Shown in pieces: positions 23,031 through 35,028 of a stretch of 64,000 nt of DNA. The translations under genes and the position numbers were made by a program. Origin of the DNA: Coprinus comatus (lineage: Eukaryota > Basidiomycota > Agaricomycetes > Agaricales > Agaricaceae). Position 1 is the first letter of the stretch, and each line of letters starts with the position of its first letter. The DNA lies in the NCBI GenBank assembly GCA_034638255.1, contig JAWPGT010000014.1:496001-560000 (forward strand), in the 5' to 3' direction. Under the pieces are notes generated by a model, which saw nothing but the letters and a program-made list of their open reading frames with translations, searched no databases and had not been told where the DNA came from.

Positions 23031-24841
23031 GAGTCCATGACGGGTTTCTGCTGTCAGTAATAATTCGTAGTTGAATCAAACAGAGTAACTACTTGTGGAC
23101 GTCAAGATCTTTATTCTTATTGAAGACAATAATGGCGCACCACACGATGTAAATTGGACATAACAAAAAAAATTGTGGTTGCTCAAGCAGTCGTTCAAAG
23201 GCAAAGAGGTAGGTGGTTTGTGGATAGAGCACTAAGAACGTCAAGGTTAATGTTCAACGCCCGGTCTTCCCTATACTATATCAGTAATGAAAAAATAGAC
23301 TCGAAACACATACAGTATATTTGCCCAGCACCTACTACTACATAAGGTTGTTGTTCAGTTCAAGCATGTTCAACCTACTTCGGCCCTCGATGCATCATCA
23401 ATTATGGAGTATTGACATTGAAAGGTCGTAGCCTTTATACACGCACTAGAGGAGATTTCATTCAAGAAATGACCACCCGTTCTCTCCAATACAAAAGCTA
23501 TGTAGTCACCTTTGGCAACATGCAGCCTTTTCCTCATGTTCTCCATGAAAACTAACAGTGTCGAGAGTCAAAAAGTCAATTTTCATTTGCATCTTGACAT
23601 TTAATACATTTAGACGTCCTTCTGGGATGTTATAAGTCAAATGCAGCACAACATGTGGAATGGATTTCGGCTAACCTGACCACCAACCATTATCGTACGA
23701 CATGCCACCTCTCAAAAACCATCCACACAGTATCAATAGGAACAACCCGACATATCATTCATTGTATTATCCATCCACATCCACTGACGAGAGATTCTTC
23801 CTTCCTCACCCTATTCCTACATACCTGAACCAAACTTCAACCTTTAAACTCGAGTTCCCGTCCCTCATTGCGCCTCTTAATCTGAATCTTCCCTCGAAGT
23901 AGGACGAGAACAATGTTCGAGTAATTTGTCATTTTGCGTTGGTGGCAGTCTATTGTGTTACGAACCACAGGTGGAGTGCCGAGTCCGAGTCCGAGTATGG
24001 ATCCTAAGAGATCAACATATGTGGATGTTTTATTAGAAGTTACTAGCGGATATCCCGTGAGAAGCACGGGCATACCTAGATATTTATATAGAGCGATTAT
24101 AGCATGAGAGTGAATATTGAGAGTGCAAAAAAATAATTATAACTGATAGGTACAGTTACAAAGTTGAAACCCCTCTGCCGCCTTCCTTGGAGGCTGGTAT
24201 GGGAATGTTGGCTGACTGTCTGATCTTTGGGCTGGACTTCGTGGTTGTTGTTGGTCAACCAGGCGGTTAGATGTGCCAGAGGCGTGATGGAGAATGTTGA
24301 CTGACACTGTTCTCATGACCATGAAACTTGCCACTCAGAAGTCTAGGTGACTCGAGAGGCGATATATGATATCGTCGTATCGTAGTAGTCAATAGGCTAA
24401 CCATATAAGCCACTGCGCTGCATTGATTGAGTTGGGATTGGGTAAAGCTAAAATTGTTGCCCCCGTGCAATAGCAATATTTTACTATATGAGCTAGCTAC
24501 GTTTTACAGCCAGCTGCAGCTTGCACTCCAAGTTCTAGACCTTCGATCAACCGTATGACGCCATTTTGCTGCCATACATGGTGCGAGCTATGAAAAGCTC
24601 AACAGCAATCGCTGAATTTGGGAAAAATTATTGGCTCAAAGCATGTACAAACATTATTTATTAAAGACGCGCCGCCACCGCGATTAGAACTCTTATAATT
24701 AGAACTTGAGTAATGAATAATAAAAACTACAACATTGTGTATGATCCAAGTTACAACAATTACAACCTAGACAGTATATAACATATAGTGAGAACATTAT
24801 ATAGCTAGCCTTCCGACAAACAAGAGTAAGAATTAATAGAT
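23031..24841. other. Gene-free stretch between the DUF6535 gene and repeat copy A
   Basis: About 1.8 kb with no convincing open frame on either strand and increasingly AT-rich toward 24700. The left end should contain the DUF6535 promoter. No structure was recognised. Confidence 0.5.
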
Positions 24842-25576
24842 AAATCCAAAGTCACCTCGCGCTCTTAAGACCAACTCCTAGTGAAGCAATCTCGGTGGTA
24901 CGCGGGGGAATGTACTGGCCTAAGAACGGAGCAGCAGATGACGGCTCCACATCGCCCTGGAGGTACCTTCTGTGCTTCTGCTCCCTATAGAACCAGGCTA
25001 CGCAGCGCATACAAGGGGACTGAGTCCCGATTGTTGGAGGGTAAAGTAGCCACCCGTCATTGGAAGAGTCTCCGGTTAAGACTGCCGACCAACCCCAGGG
25101 ATATTACCGTCTCGCAACGGCCCACCACAAAAAACTCCGCGAGAGAAAAGAAAAAAAGGAGCCTAGGGCTTAAAAAGAACGAAAAGTGGGGGGCAGAGTA
25201 CCGGAACTCGCACACATCCCAGTGGCCGCACGAAGCTCAGCCCAACCACACAAAAAAAATCCACGGGTCCAGGGTCGGTCGGCCAGTGGTCCACTCGAAT
25301 GCCTGGGTCCAAAGGGGGCCTAGAAATAAAAGAAAGAGGTGAGTAGGAGGAGGGGGGAGGAGGAGGGAGGAGGGAGGGGGTAGAGGGAGATGGTAAGAAC
25401 CAAGAGGCAAGAAACGAAAGAAATGTCAGCCAGCCTTATATACGGTGAGACCTCAGCGGCGTCAGCGCACAGACCATTGGAGCCTTTGGAGTTACTTATA
25501 TCACCGATGAACGTCATCGAGAGACTTGGATTCAAAACCCAACTTTTGAAGACACGAATTGGCCTAATCTAGATAA
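24842..25576 (+). repeat. 735-bp interspersed repeat, copy A
   Basis: This block is repeated in inverted orientation at 37370-38104, also 735 bp. The copies share both edges, starting AAATCCAAAGTCACCTCGC and ending CCTAAT-T/C-TAGATAA. They differ by scattered substitutions and by small indels in the G/A-rich zone at 25335-25395 and in an A run near 25145. Flanking sequences are unrelated. Neither end shows an inverted terminal repeat. This strand carries an open frame of about 153 residues (from 24881), but the frame is lost in copy B after an A run, so coding is doubtful. On the other strand a pyrimidine-rich stretch ending TTTATTTCTAG resembles a splice acceptor. The element class is unknown. 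Confidence 0.85.
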
Positions 25577-26480
25577 CTGTCCGATCGTTGAATATTCCGC
25601 CTCCGATCGTTTACTTCCTCCCTTCTATTGGATACTTCATGGTACATTCTTGAGTTTGAGTTGATTTATGCAAGTGGGAAGTAAAATCTATAAGACAAAT
25701 GGACAGATAATGAGCGTTTGTATGAATCAAATGCTGGACTATTTTTAGTCACAGTAAGGTTCTATACTTAGATCGCCCATTTCTTGACGTCATTGCATAC
25801 TAGTTGGTGAGTTTTGAGGAAGGTATGCTGAGTACTCTACACAATCTATATATCCGTAATTTTAGGAAATTGAGAGCCGAGACCGAGAAGGATTAGGAGG
25901 GACGAGGAATTAAAACATCTAGTGCAGTGCTAAGTACTTACTTGAAGTTAACATTCACGTCTGTTGACTCTGCTATATTGGGCGTGGAATCGGGGAAAAG
26001 AGAGAATAGATGCGCTGAATCATTTATGTGATGTCAAACGAGGGAGACAATTGTCATTTTTTGACCCTTACCGGTTACCAGTGTCACAATGCAGCACGGT
26101 GCGCGCTTGGATCGTAGACACTCAGCCATGGACACCATTTTTTTCAATTTTTGTTATGGCACAGACACAGAATTGGAAACTTTATTGTGTATATAATCTA
26201 CATAGCTTCGCCGTTTATCCATTATTTCTTTTCTGCCTTTGAGTGTTAGGTGAGATTTTCTCTTAACGCTTTCCACTTCCGAGTCAAACTTGATGCTAAT
26301 AATATGATGACCGGTTTAACCCATTACTCTTATGTAGTACATTATAACCCCAGCTTCAACCTATTGTTTTCAGTTTGAGTACTAATTATAACTTGTTAAT
26401 CTTCTAGTACATACAACAGCAACAATCACCAACGGGACACACGGAAAGAAAGAAACAGAACAAAAAATTGAAAGAAAAAA
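25577..26480. other. Gene-free flank between repeat A and the Gag-like gene
   Basis: About 900 bp with only weak open frames. The last 100 bp form a plausible leader for the Gag-like gene, being A-rich with CAACAGCAACAATCACC close to the ATG. No element termini could be defined. Confidence 0.45.
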
Positions 26481-27008
26481 ATGACCGAATCAAAAACCGA
26501 ATATCCTTTAGAAGATCTCTATAACCCACCAATAACAGACGACATATTCACATTACCATCCAATATTCCTAAACTAGATTCCAACGGAAAAAACTGGGTT
26601 ATATTCTCATTCCAATTCAAAAACGCAATGTTAGGAAAAGATCTATGGGGTCATTTTAATGGAGATAGTAAATGCCCGATATTACCTGAAACTGAAACTG
26701 AAGTCCAACTTCCAACATACAGTACTAAAGAAAACTCTGGCAACACCAAGATGATCCAAACTTCAAGTTTCTCTTATTTTTCTTCTGCCACTCCAAATCA
26801 ACAAAAAACTGAAGCCGAAATCGTGACTGTCCGAGTCCCTAACACAATTATCATACAACGAATCAAATACTGGAAATGTAAAGATGCTATTGCTCGTACA
26901 CTCCTTTCAACACTTCTTCCTGATGATATATTTCTTATTGTGGATTATCAAGCAAACACTGCCGAGGAAATGTGGGATGCACTTATAAAAAGGATGTACT
27001 GTATTTAG
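26481..27008 (+). CDS. Truncated copia-type Gag-like protein (UBN2/Gag N-terminal region)
   Basis: An intronless open frame of 175 residues starting in an A-rich context suited to initiation. The segment IPKLDSNGKNWVIFSFQFKN, then LGKDLWGHFNG, IIIQRIKYWKCKDAIARTLL, LLPDDIFL and TAEEMWDALIKRM follow the order of the Gag N-terminal region in Ty1/copia-type elements of agaricomycetes. The frame stops immediately after that region (MYCI), where a full Gag would continue to a zinc knuckle and Pol. No protease, integrase or reverse transcriptase is found within the next 600 bp. It is therefore either a retroelement relic or a co-opted Gag-derived gene. The clean frame favours recent origin or retention (inference). 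Confidence 0.65.
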   Translation: MTESKTEYPLEDLYNPPITDDIFTLPSNIPKLDSNGKNWVIFSFQFKNAMLGKDLWGHFNGDSKCPILPETETEVQLPTYSTKENSGNTKMIQTSSFSYFSSATPNQQKTEAEIVTVRVPNTIIIQRIKYWKCKDAIARTLLSTLLPDDIFLIVDYQANTAEEMWDALIKRMYCI

Positions 27009-27635
27009 AATATTGAGGTAGAAATGGGGTAGGGGGCGATGAGGTCGGATTTTAAGATGATTATTTTTTCTGCCTTTTTAATTTTATTTGTTAGAAAGAA
27101 CTGTGGGGTTTTCTTCCAAATTGATTTCATTTCATTTTTTGGACGAGAAGTAGGAAGTTGAGTTGGACCAATGTTCGAAGGATTCAAACGTTCACCATCA
27201 CATAACAAAAATAGAAACCCCCGCGAACTGCGCTGTTCTATTTTCATTCCACTCGATAATTTCCCAAGTCCACCTCCTAAGTATTCCACATTCAACAAAA
27301 TAAGTCAAGATGAAGGTGTACCAAGAGAGTTAAATGATTTTAAAAGTGTGAGCTAAAATAGTAGTAACAGAAACACAAGAGACAATGTAGAACAATCAAC
27401 AAAACCAACGAATCATGTAAACTTGAAAGAGCCATAACATAAGCTCAAGTTTACATAAACAAAATACCTATCTCCAATAAAACCTAACGTAAAATGCAAA
27501 CGCAAGATAAAGAATAAAAAAAGCAAATCCGAAAATAATCAATATCAATAGAACGGTAAACCATTCCACCATTCAATTTGAACTTGGAGCGTAGGTGAAA
27601 TGATTTCATCATCTCCAATACCATTCATCCATCAT
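27009..27635. other. Intergenic: Gag-like 3' flank and ODC 3' flank
   Basis: About 630 bp of AT-rich sequence in which the two genes converge. A plus-strand open stretch near 27171-27356 has no recognisable motif. No retroelement remnant was identified. Confidence 0.5.
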
Positions 27636-29515
27636 TCAAAAACCCATCTCAGAATCACCTCCAAGTTTCTCTTTAAACTCCCAAAGCAACTTCCTAATCG
27701 CCTCACCTTCCCCATCCACCACCACCTCACTCTCCCCATCCAACTCTCCACCAACAGTATAAATGACTCTGCTAACTTCAAATCCATTAAACTGACTAGC
27801 CGCACAAACTGTATACGCTCCCATATTATCAAAACCCAACCAATCTCCAACTTGAATTCCTTTTGGTAACATGACGCTTTTGCTAACACAATCGATTGAA
27901 TCACAAGTAGGTCCCCACACACTTGCTAATTGTAATTGTTCTGGTCCATTGTCATTGTTTTCGTTTGTTTCTTCCGTTCCTGAAGAAGTTGGTTGGATGT
28001 TAAAAGAACCGTTAAGTGTAACAACTCGTGGAACAGGGTTTTGATGATCGAAAAGGATACAATTGAATGCACCATATACACCGTCATTGACGTAGTCTAT
28101 AACGCATAAGTCAATTAACACTGTTATTCGAAAAGGCTACAAAAAACAAAACAAAAAACTTACACATGACTTCAGGTTGACCATCCGCTTCCTCTTTTTT
28201 GATCACCTTCCCAGGAAGAGGTGCTCTCCGTGCAATAACATTAACAGCCAACCTAAAAGCCTTACTAACATAGAACCTTCCAGGTTCCGCAATAACCTTC
28301 AACTCTTTACTCCTCGTACTCCTCCACTCCTCACCAAAGAATTCAGATATAGCACTCTTTAAAACATTAGCAGCTCTCTCAAACAACCCATCTTCAAATC
28401 CTCCACCAACATCCAAAAGATCAAATTCATATCCAACTTCCTTCTCCGCCACATCAAATACCCACTTAGCTCTTCTAATAGCATCTCTATAAACCTCAGG
28501 TTCCCAACATCCACTTCCTACATGGAAACTAACACCAACCACCTCAAGTCCTAATTCTTTCGCTTTATGCAACAACCCAGGAGCATTATCCAACGATGCT
28601 CCAAATTTGATACCAAAGGCACACAAGCTCTTTGAATCATCAGTTAAAATCCTCAAAACCAATTTGGCTTTAGGATGTGCTTTAGCGATTTTATATAATT
28701 CATCAGAATTATCAAACGTCATCATATCAACACCCATACGTGCTGCGCTACGAACAAAAGAAGTAGCCTTGCATGGGTTAGCGAATATGATACGTGAAGG
28801 TTCAATGGTTCCTTGTCCAATTGTGTTCAAAACTTGGCTAATCTCGCCATTAGAAGCGCAATCGAAACCAGCGCCCAAAGATGCAAGAAGTCGAATAATG
28901 TATGGATCAGGGTTACATTTGACCGCTATATTCACATACACATACGTCACGCGATTAGCAATGATCTTACAACAAGAGAGTGAGATGATACATACCATAA
29001 AAGGGTTGGATCTCAGGCAATGCTTCAACCCATCTCATGTGTTGTCTATAAATTTCCCGAAGATCAGCCACGAAGAAAGCCTTTTCGGCATCCGGCTTGC
29101 CAATTGCAGAGTGCCTACGAGCATTCATAATTCCATATCGCAAATGTTCTTCGGGATGTCCCGTGTAGAGAGGAGGCAGTTCAGGGAAGATAGATTCTCC
29201 CTTGGGATGGTTGAGTTCGACTTCGTTGTAATCCTCTAGGTCAAAGTCAAAGTCGAAGTCTGTACTTTTTGTAGTAGCTGGGCTAGGAGGAATGGAAAGG
29301 GTATCGGGGGTATGTGAAGGCGGTACAGTAAGATGACGTTGGGATTGTTGAGGCTGTTCGCCTATGTTAGCGGTGTTAGTCCAGTCCTTTGTTTCATGTT
29401 GTCCATAGTAATAGTCCTCGTTATGTGGTTGTAAATCGATTTCGATACGATCGAAGTCTTCGAAAGGGAAACGGTCGGGATGACGCAAGAAATTGTTGGA
29501 ATCGATTCTGATCAT
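27636..29515 (-). CDS. SPE1: Ornithine decarboxylase
   Basis: Three exons, complement(27636..28096, 28164..28925, 28996..29515), give 580 residues. The enzyme is PLP-dependent and converts ornithine to putrescine, the first step of polyamine synthesis. The PLP Lys sits in FYAVKCNPDP, assembled across the first intron. HVGSGC, DVGGGF and EPGRFYV build the cofactor barrel. The catalytic Cys is in WGPTCDSID. The protein is longer than the usual 430-470 residues because of an N-terminal extension of about 150 residues rich in Asp, Glu, His and Gln (a DFDFDFDLEDYNE stretch), as in some fungal ODCs. The 5' leader may be long, since no other gene lies in the 900 bp upstream. Antizyme-type control is known for fungal ODC but is not visible here. 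Confidence 0.97.
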
Positions 29516-30417
29516 TTGGTATTGTTCTAGATCGCAAGAGAGGCCGAATAAAAGAAAAAGGTCTATATCGAGTCAAGTTGTCGAGTTTTTACGGTAAATT
29601 TGATGGCTGATTGTTGATGGATCAAACACGCGAGAGTGGAGAGGCAGAGAGAAACAGAAAGAAAGAGATGGAGAGCAAGAGACGACGAATATAGATTTGT
29701 CGAGTATCCAAAGTCCTTGAATTACCGAAACCCAGCAATAACCGCCACGGGATCAGATAAAATTTTGGATTCCAAAAGGTGCCGTAAGAAGTGCGACCTC
29801 CCGAGGCGGATTGAGATGTGGGATCCCGGCAACTGGTTTGGGTTTATCAGTCGGCGGTGGGTTCCTCGCTCCCTGTACAGCGAGGAAAAAGCTTGAAGGG
29901 CGAGTGTCCTTTTTTAAGGAGAAAAAAAGCAGAAAAAGAGAAGAATAAATCCGTAGACACGGATTAATAAACTGTTGGGTGGGTGTAAGTCCTGTTAGGG
30001 AGGTTCTCCTTGAATAGGGTCAGTTTAACGCGCGCTAGGGGCTACAAAAAAGGCATACCACGAACGCACGACCACCTGGGGTATTCGTCAGCGCAGAAGA
30101 GGGAAATAGAGGAAAAAACCAACTGAAAGGTCAAAAGCCGCAAGTCGCTATTCCGCTGATGTTCTGTAATTGTGTCGTGGGCGAGCGACTGTGCTTGTGC
30201 GCTCGCTGGGGCCGATAGAGAATTGGCGGTCGACGTGGATTTCAGCCAGTTTTGTTATCGATTGACGCCGGGTTATGTAAGCAGCACCGCTTCCATCACG
30301 CAGAATCTGTGTATTCAAAGTCTACTAATATAGATACATTGATGATTAATATGTAGTATAGTCCAATGTATGTAGATCACGCAAATAAATGTGTTTAATA
30401 CCCAACTACCTCCTCAA
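29516..30417. other. ODC upstream region
   Basis: About 900 bp without a supported gene. The part next to ODC is purine-rich (29630-29680) and probably transcribed leader. Short open frames exist but none is conserved by eye. Confidence 0.5.
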
Positions 30418-32970
30418 CTACTCAGTTTCCTCCCAGAAGCCCACCAACACCATCCCTCCCTTTTTGTCCTCCTCGACACTGTCTTCCAGCTCATCTCGTG
30501 CCTCTTCCTCGTCAACAGAAGAGCCAGAATATGAACTCGAATAACCGTCGTCTTCATCATCTTCATCATACAACCCGTCATCATCATCGTCATCGTCCTC
30601 CAGGTCAAAGTCATCCAAGTCCCTAACTATGGGGCTCTGTAACAACCTCTTTTCCAACTCCTCACTCCATAACTCGACATTCTTCGGGTCAGGATTTGGA
30701 TTTGGACTGGCGATGGGTTTCGGATTCTCTTCGAACAAATCGGAATTCCATTCCGACGTCCTGTTTCCATAAGGAAAGCTCAACAAAATCCCCCCCTCAT
30801 CATCTTCCTCTTCTTCCTCTAAATTATCAACCTCACTCCTCCTTTCTCTTGACCTTCCATTACCATTTCTCCTTTCTTCACCTTCCCATTCCATTTCTCT
30901 CCATCTCTCTTCCCACTCCCTATCCATCTCCATCCTAATTTTTAACACCCTCTCCACTTCAAACGCTTTATACGCCAAGAATCCCTTTCGCATCGTATCA
31001 TTTACACAATACTTACAATGCTTCAAAGGTCCAATCCAAGCATATACACCCCATCCATAAGCATTCTGTTGATCTTGTCTTATCCTATCACACACACTTC
31101 AAAAAGGAAAACCATCAACATTAACACTTTTCTTTCTGTTTTGGAGCGAAAAAAACTCACCTCCTGCATCTAGTCAAAGGTAAATTAACCAATTGCTTTT
31201 CAAACACTGTCTCCTTCACTCTTCTACCAACTTTCCCTCCCTTTCCTCCTCCATTGCCACTCACACTCGCACCGATACTTGTATTCCCAATACCAGAACC
31301 AGAACCAGCGCCCGCGCAGTACTAGCATTACAAGCTGGGTCTCTTAAAAAAGTCCAAGCACAACCAGGTGCAACTTGTCTAACAGGATTAAAAAAAGAAG
31401 GCATAACAGGTGTATACCGATTCCTTTCACGTAATCGATTCCAGCCACCCATGAATTCCTGTTGTCTTTGTCTATGAATTATAAATGGATTCATTGTAGG
31501 TAATGGTGAAGGAAGAAGTGTTTGAGTTTCGGTTATGGTGGAAGAGGGAGAAATGGATGAAGGTGGTGGAGAACAAGAGGAAGAAGGACAAGAGAAGGTG
31601 AGTGGTATGGACGTGGTAGGCGAGGAAGTATATGTCGATGTCAGATTGTTGTTATTGTTAACAAGTCCATTAGAACCAGAACCAGGAATAGGATTAAAAC
31701 CAGGTGGATTAGGTGTGGTTAGGTTTAGGTTGTTCTTATCATTGTTGTTGTTGTTGTTGTTATTGGCAATGACGAAGTGGTTGTTATTCTGAATTCGGTT
31801 ATCATCCATCCCATTTCTTGACCCTTTGCCATATTCATTGTCATTGTTGTTACCCTTTGATGACATCGGATCGAGGTAATTTTTTCCATGCCTTCCATGC
31901 CCATGCCCATGCCCATGCCTATGCCTATGCCCATGTCCATGTCCATGTCCAATCCCAAATGAACGCCCACCGTGACGAAACGTGTCAGCGGCCTGTACAT
32001 CAGAAGTTAAAACGGAGAAGTGTAATCAAAGTATTATCACAATCGAATAAATCCAAAGTCATTTCAAGACCAAAATCCGTATCACCAAAATCCAAAGACT
32101 GAGCATCAACGTCAACATCAGCATTGGTATTCCATCCAATCAAGTCTGTCAGGGAAGTAGAAGCGGAGGTAGAAGTGCGGAGGTAGAGGTATTGGATTTG
32201 GATTGGATTTGGATGTGGATTGGTTGTTTGAAGTAACAATGGATTCATCATCATTTGTAATTCTCCCTTCTGCTTGAACCTGAGCTTGAGCTGCACTACC
32301 TCCGAAACCAACATTACCACTGTTGTCAACACTACCATTATTACCACCACCACCACCACCACCACCATTACCACTACCACTACCACCGCAATAACCACCT
32401 AAGAATAACCCAAGATGGAAAGAATTCCAAATAGTCGAATCACCCTCAACTACTTCAACGTCAATACCAGTGTTAGACTCTGACGTAGGCATAGTCATAG
32501 ACGTAGTCGTAGTCGTAGGCGAACAAGTCATAAGTGGTATTTCCTGAATAACCATGTTGTTACTGGAAGAGGATGAGGGTAAAGAGAATGAAGACAGTTT
32601 GGAAAGTCCAGGTGGAGGAAATGGATAAGTCAAAGTCGAAGTCGAAGTCGAAGTCGAATTCGAAGTAGAGGCGGAGGAGGCGGAGTCAGGGTCATCCCGA
32701 CTATCGGAGTTGGGTGTACGTGTGCGTGTATGTGTTGGCGTAGCCTTAGGTATCATAACCGAGGTTGTACTAGCATTAGCCTTAGCTTTGACATCGATAG
32801 TATTATTTGGTATGTCAAGTCTAGTTTGACTTTGGATCCTCCTCAGTCGACACTTAATAGCAAATGAGAATTAACAACTAATTCATGGAGTAGAATGAGT
32901 TTAAAAAAAAAAAAAATGACTGACCTGGTTCTGGGTTTGACTTTGACTTTGGATGATAGGCATTGTCATT
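30418..32970 (-). CDS. Low-complexity Asn/Ser/Gly/His-rich protein with acidic C-terminus, model uncertain
   Basis: A long, biased-composition gene with no recognised family. The start is MTMPIIQSQSQTQNQ, followed by a Ser/Thr-rich region, a Gly run (about 32340-32400) and an acidic patch, SLDFGDTDFGLEMTLDLFD. A Gly-His repeat comes from a hexamer array near 31900, then Asn-rich segments. The most protein-like part is NRLRERNRYTPVMPSFF with VAPGCAWTFLRDPACN, and later RIRQDQQNAYGWGVYAWIGP with LKHCKYC, which has possible metal-binding Cys/His. The C-terminus is a Glu/Asp-rich coiled region ending VGFWEETE. The frame must change near 32180-32200, near 31310-31330 and near 31990-32010, and I cannot place introns at all of these. 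Either the model is incomplete or microsatellite indels have broken the gene. Confidence 0.5.
31886..31950 (+). repeat. Hexamer microsatellite (CCATGC/CCATGT-type)
   Basis: About ten imperfect copies of a CCATGC-like hexamer. Read on the minus strand in the coding frame they give alternating Gly-His with a few Arg-His. Length change in whole units would keep the frame, but single-base slips would not. Confidence 0.8.
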
Positions 32971-33174
32971 GAAAAGTTGATAGTTGTTTTAAGAGAAATC
33001 GAGAGAGAGAGAGAGAGAAATGAAAGAAAGAGATGTTATTGAAGTTGAGGACGTAAATTTAAAAAGTGCTGTGCAGTGCGCAAATATAACCCCAACAAAA
33101 AAAAACCCCGAAAAAAAATATTAACAATAAGTATAATAAGTAAAAACTAACTAGGGTATAATATCCAAAGGAAA

Positions 33175-35028
33175 TCACATCGGACACTCAACCTGCCGAA
33201 GCACTGCCCCTCCATCACGATCATCTTCTACAGTAAAAAATAACGCTCCTTCGTCTTCCCTAGCTCTCCACTCTTCACTACTGATAGGTGAAAGTGGCAA
33301 TGCAATCGGTAATCTCTTTTCCTCCCTCATATTCATATTCATATTCACTTCAAGGCCGTACTTCGACTTGCGTTTCGTCAATCCTTGATGGTAAACCTCA
33401 ATTTGATTTGTCGGAGTATGTATCAGAACTTTCGGAACAGGAATAGGAACAATATGTTCTCCGACTCCAGTACTCAACTTTGAGTCTAGGCTCCGATTCT
33501 CCGTAGTCTTGGTAAGTACTTGTAACCGAACAGTAGGCGGAGGAGCGAAGAATGCATTGATTTTTCCAAGATCTTCCATACTAAGATTCGGCGGGACTTG
33601 CAAATTTGGAGTTGACCGATGTGTCCGTGAGATACGTCGTTCATTCTTTACTTGTAATAACTTGGAGGAGGAAGAATTATGGAGAGAAACGGTTGCCGAT
33701 GATTCTAATTTTTGAACCGAAGGCGCTGATGAATGTGGCGGTGATAGTGATAATGTTGTATTTCCTTTCGTTGCCGCTGCCGTTGTTGATGGTTTTGTTC
33801 TAGGTGACGTTGGCGACGGGAATGGTTCAGATGCGGACATAGAAGTCGAATTCGAATTCGAATTAGACGATTTCAGTAGGCTCCATCGTTTCCATTGCCA
33901 CTGCCAATCTAGTTTCGAACTTCGCCTAGGTCTGGGAGGTGATGATTGTGTAGAACTCAAGGACTCTGTCGGTGTTGAACTCGCAGTTGAAGGTCGCTGT
34001 TTTTTCTTATTGCCGTCACCTGGTCCTTCCTCGGAAGCAAACATGGCAGACAATGGCGTTAATGGTGATGTCCCTGGTCTACGATTCTTTTTGCTAATAC
34101 AAAGCAAAGTCTTAGCACAAGGTGTTCAACAATAATCAAACAATAAAGTTTACCGAGGAAGATTAACGTTTATTCCATCCTGTGGACCACCTTGAAATGG
34201 CACAAACATATTCGAGTTATCTTTATCCTTGACACCGAATACCCTCGAGCACTCGACGTTTTCTTCTTCTTCTTCCACAGCCTGTACAGTTTCTTTATTC
34301 AACCTAGGTTTTAACCCAAAGCCTCCGAATGCACTTGTCAAACTCGTCTTCTTCTTACAGGACTTGCCGTTAGGACTAGCACTACCGTTGTTGTTACTGA
34401 ACGAAAACGAGCTCGTTGCCGAATTAGGTGTCTTTAATGCAGAGAACGAGCTGGTTGAACTGGATGTTGAGGGAGTCCTCAAAGAATGGGATGGCCACGA
34501 ATAATCGGAAAATCCAGAACTAGTGGTAGATGTTGATTGGACACTTTTGGCGCTCGTAGGCGGAGTTAACCCACTCTGTAAAGATTGAAAAGAGGTGGTT
34601 AGTATTACGATTCATCCATAAAAATATGTGTGCACTAAGTACTCCACAAGAAACAAGAGAACCAAACTAATTCTCAGAGACAAGAGACGTAATAGACTAC
34701 TTACAACGCTACAACTCCTTCTCCTTCTATTCGGTACCAATTTCAAGTCCGCTCTGTTAGACCAGATTGAAGATGAGGGTGACTCTAGTTCAAATGTTGA
34801 TGTTGAAGGTGTTTCTGTCTCTATGTTTATAGGTGGCCGAAGATCTAAAACTGCATATTCATAACGATGACATCCAAGAACAAGTTCTGCTTTATTCCTT
34901 CGTTCTTTTTGGATGTTGGAGGCACGCATGATATGACTTCCTGCGAGACCGAGGTCTATAGGAGGAGGGACTGAACGGGTTGAAGGGAAGGGTGTTGAGG
35001 AGGCTGAGAGTGAGGTATTCGGATTCAT
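33175..35028 (-). CDS. Ser/Thr/Pro-rich hypothetical protein
   Basis: At least four coding exons join in consistent phase: MNPNTSLSASSTPFPSTRSV at the start, then a splice at AGC GTT|GTAAGT (about 34704) to SGLTPPTSAKSVQSTSTTSS, then NLPR|KKNRRPGTSPLTPL across an intron at about 34096-34152. Serine-rich disordered sequence dominates. More ordered parts are ASNIQKERRNKAELVLGCHR with YEYAVLDLRPP near the N-terminus, and LSMEDLGKINAFFAPPP plus LPLSPISSEEWRAREDEGAL near the C-terminus. No known domain is recognised. Two short upstream exons (about 35084-35119, giving MGTTALPEM in frame) could place the start at 35119 instead. The frame is intact from start to stop. Confidence 0.7.

Noticed and set aside
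24881..25342. 153-codon open frame treated as a gene
   Set aside because: It lies entirely within the 735-bp repeat and its frame is lost in the other copy. It is better described as part of the repeat.
24842..25576. Solo LTR interpretation of the 735-bp repeat
   Set aside because: The shared edges do not start TG or end CA and no short target duplication is visible at either copy.
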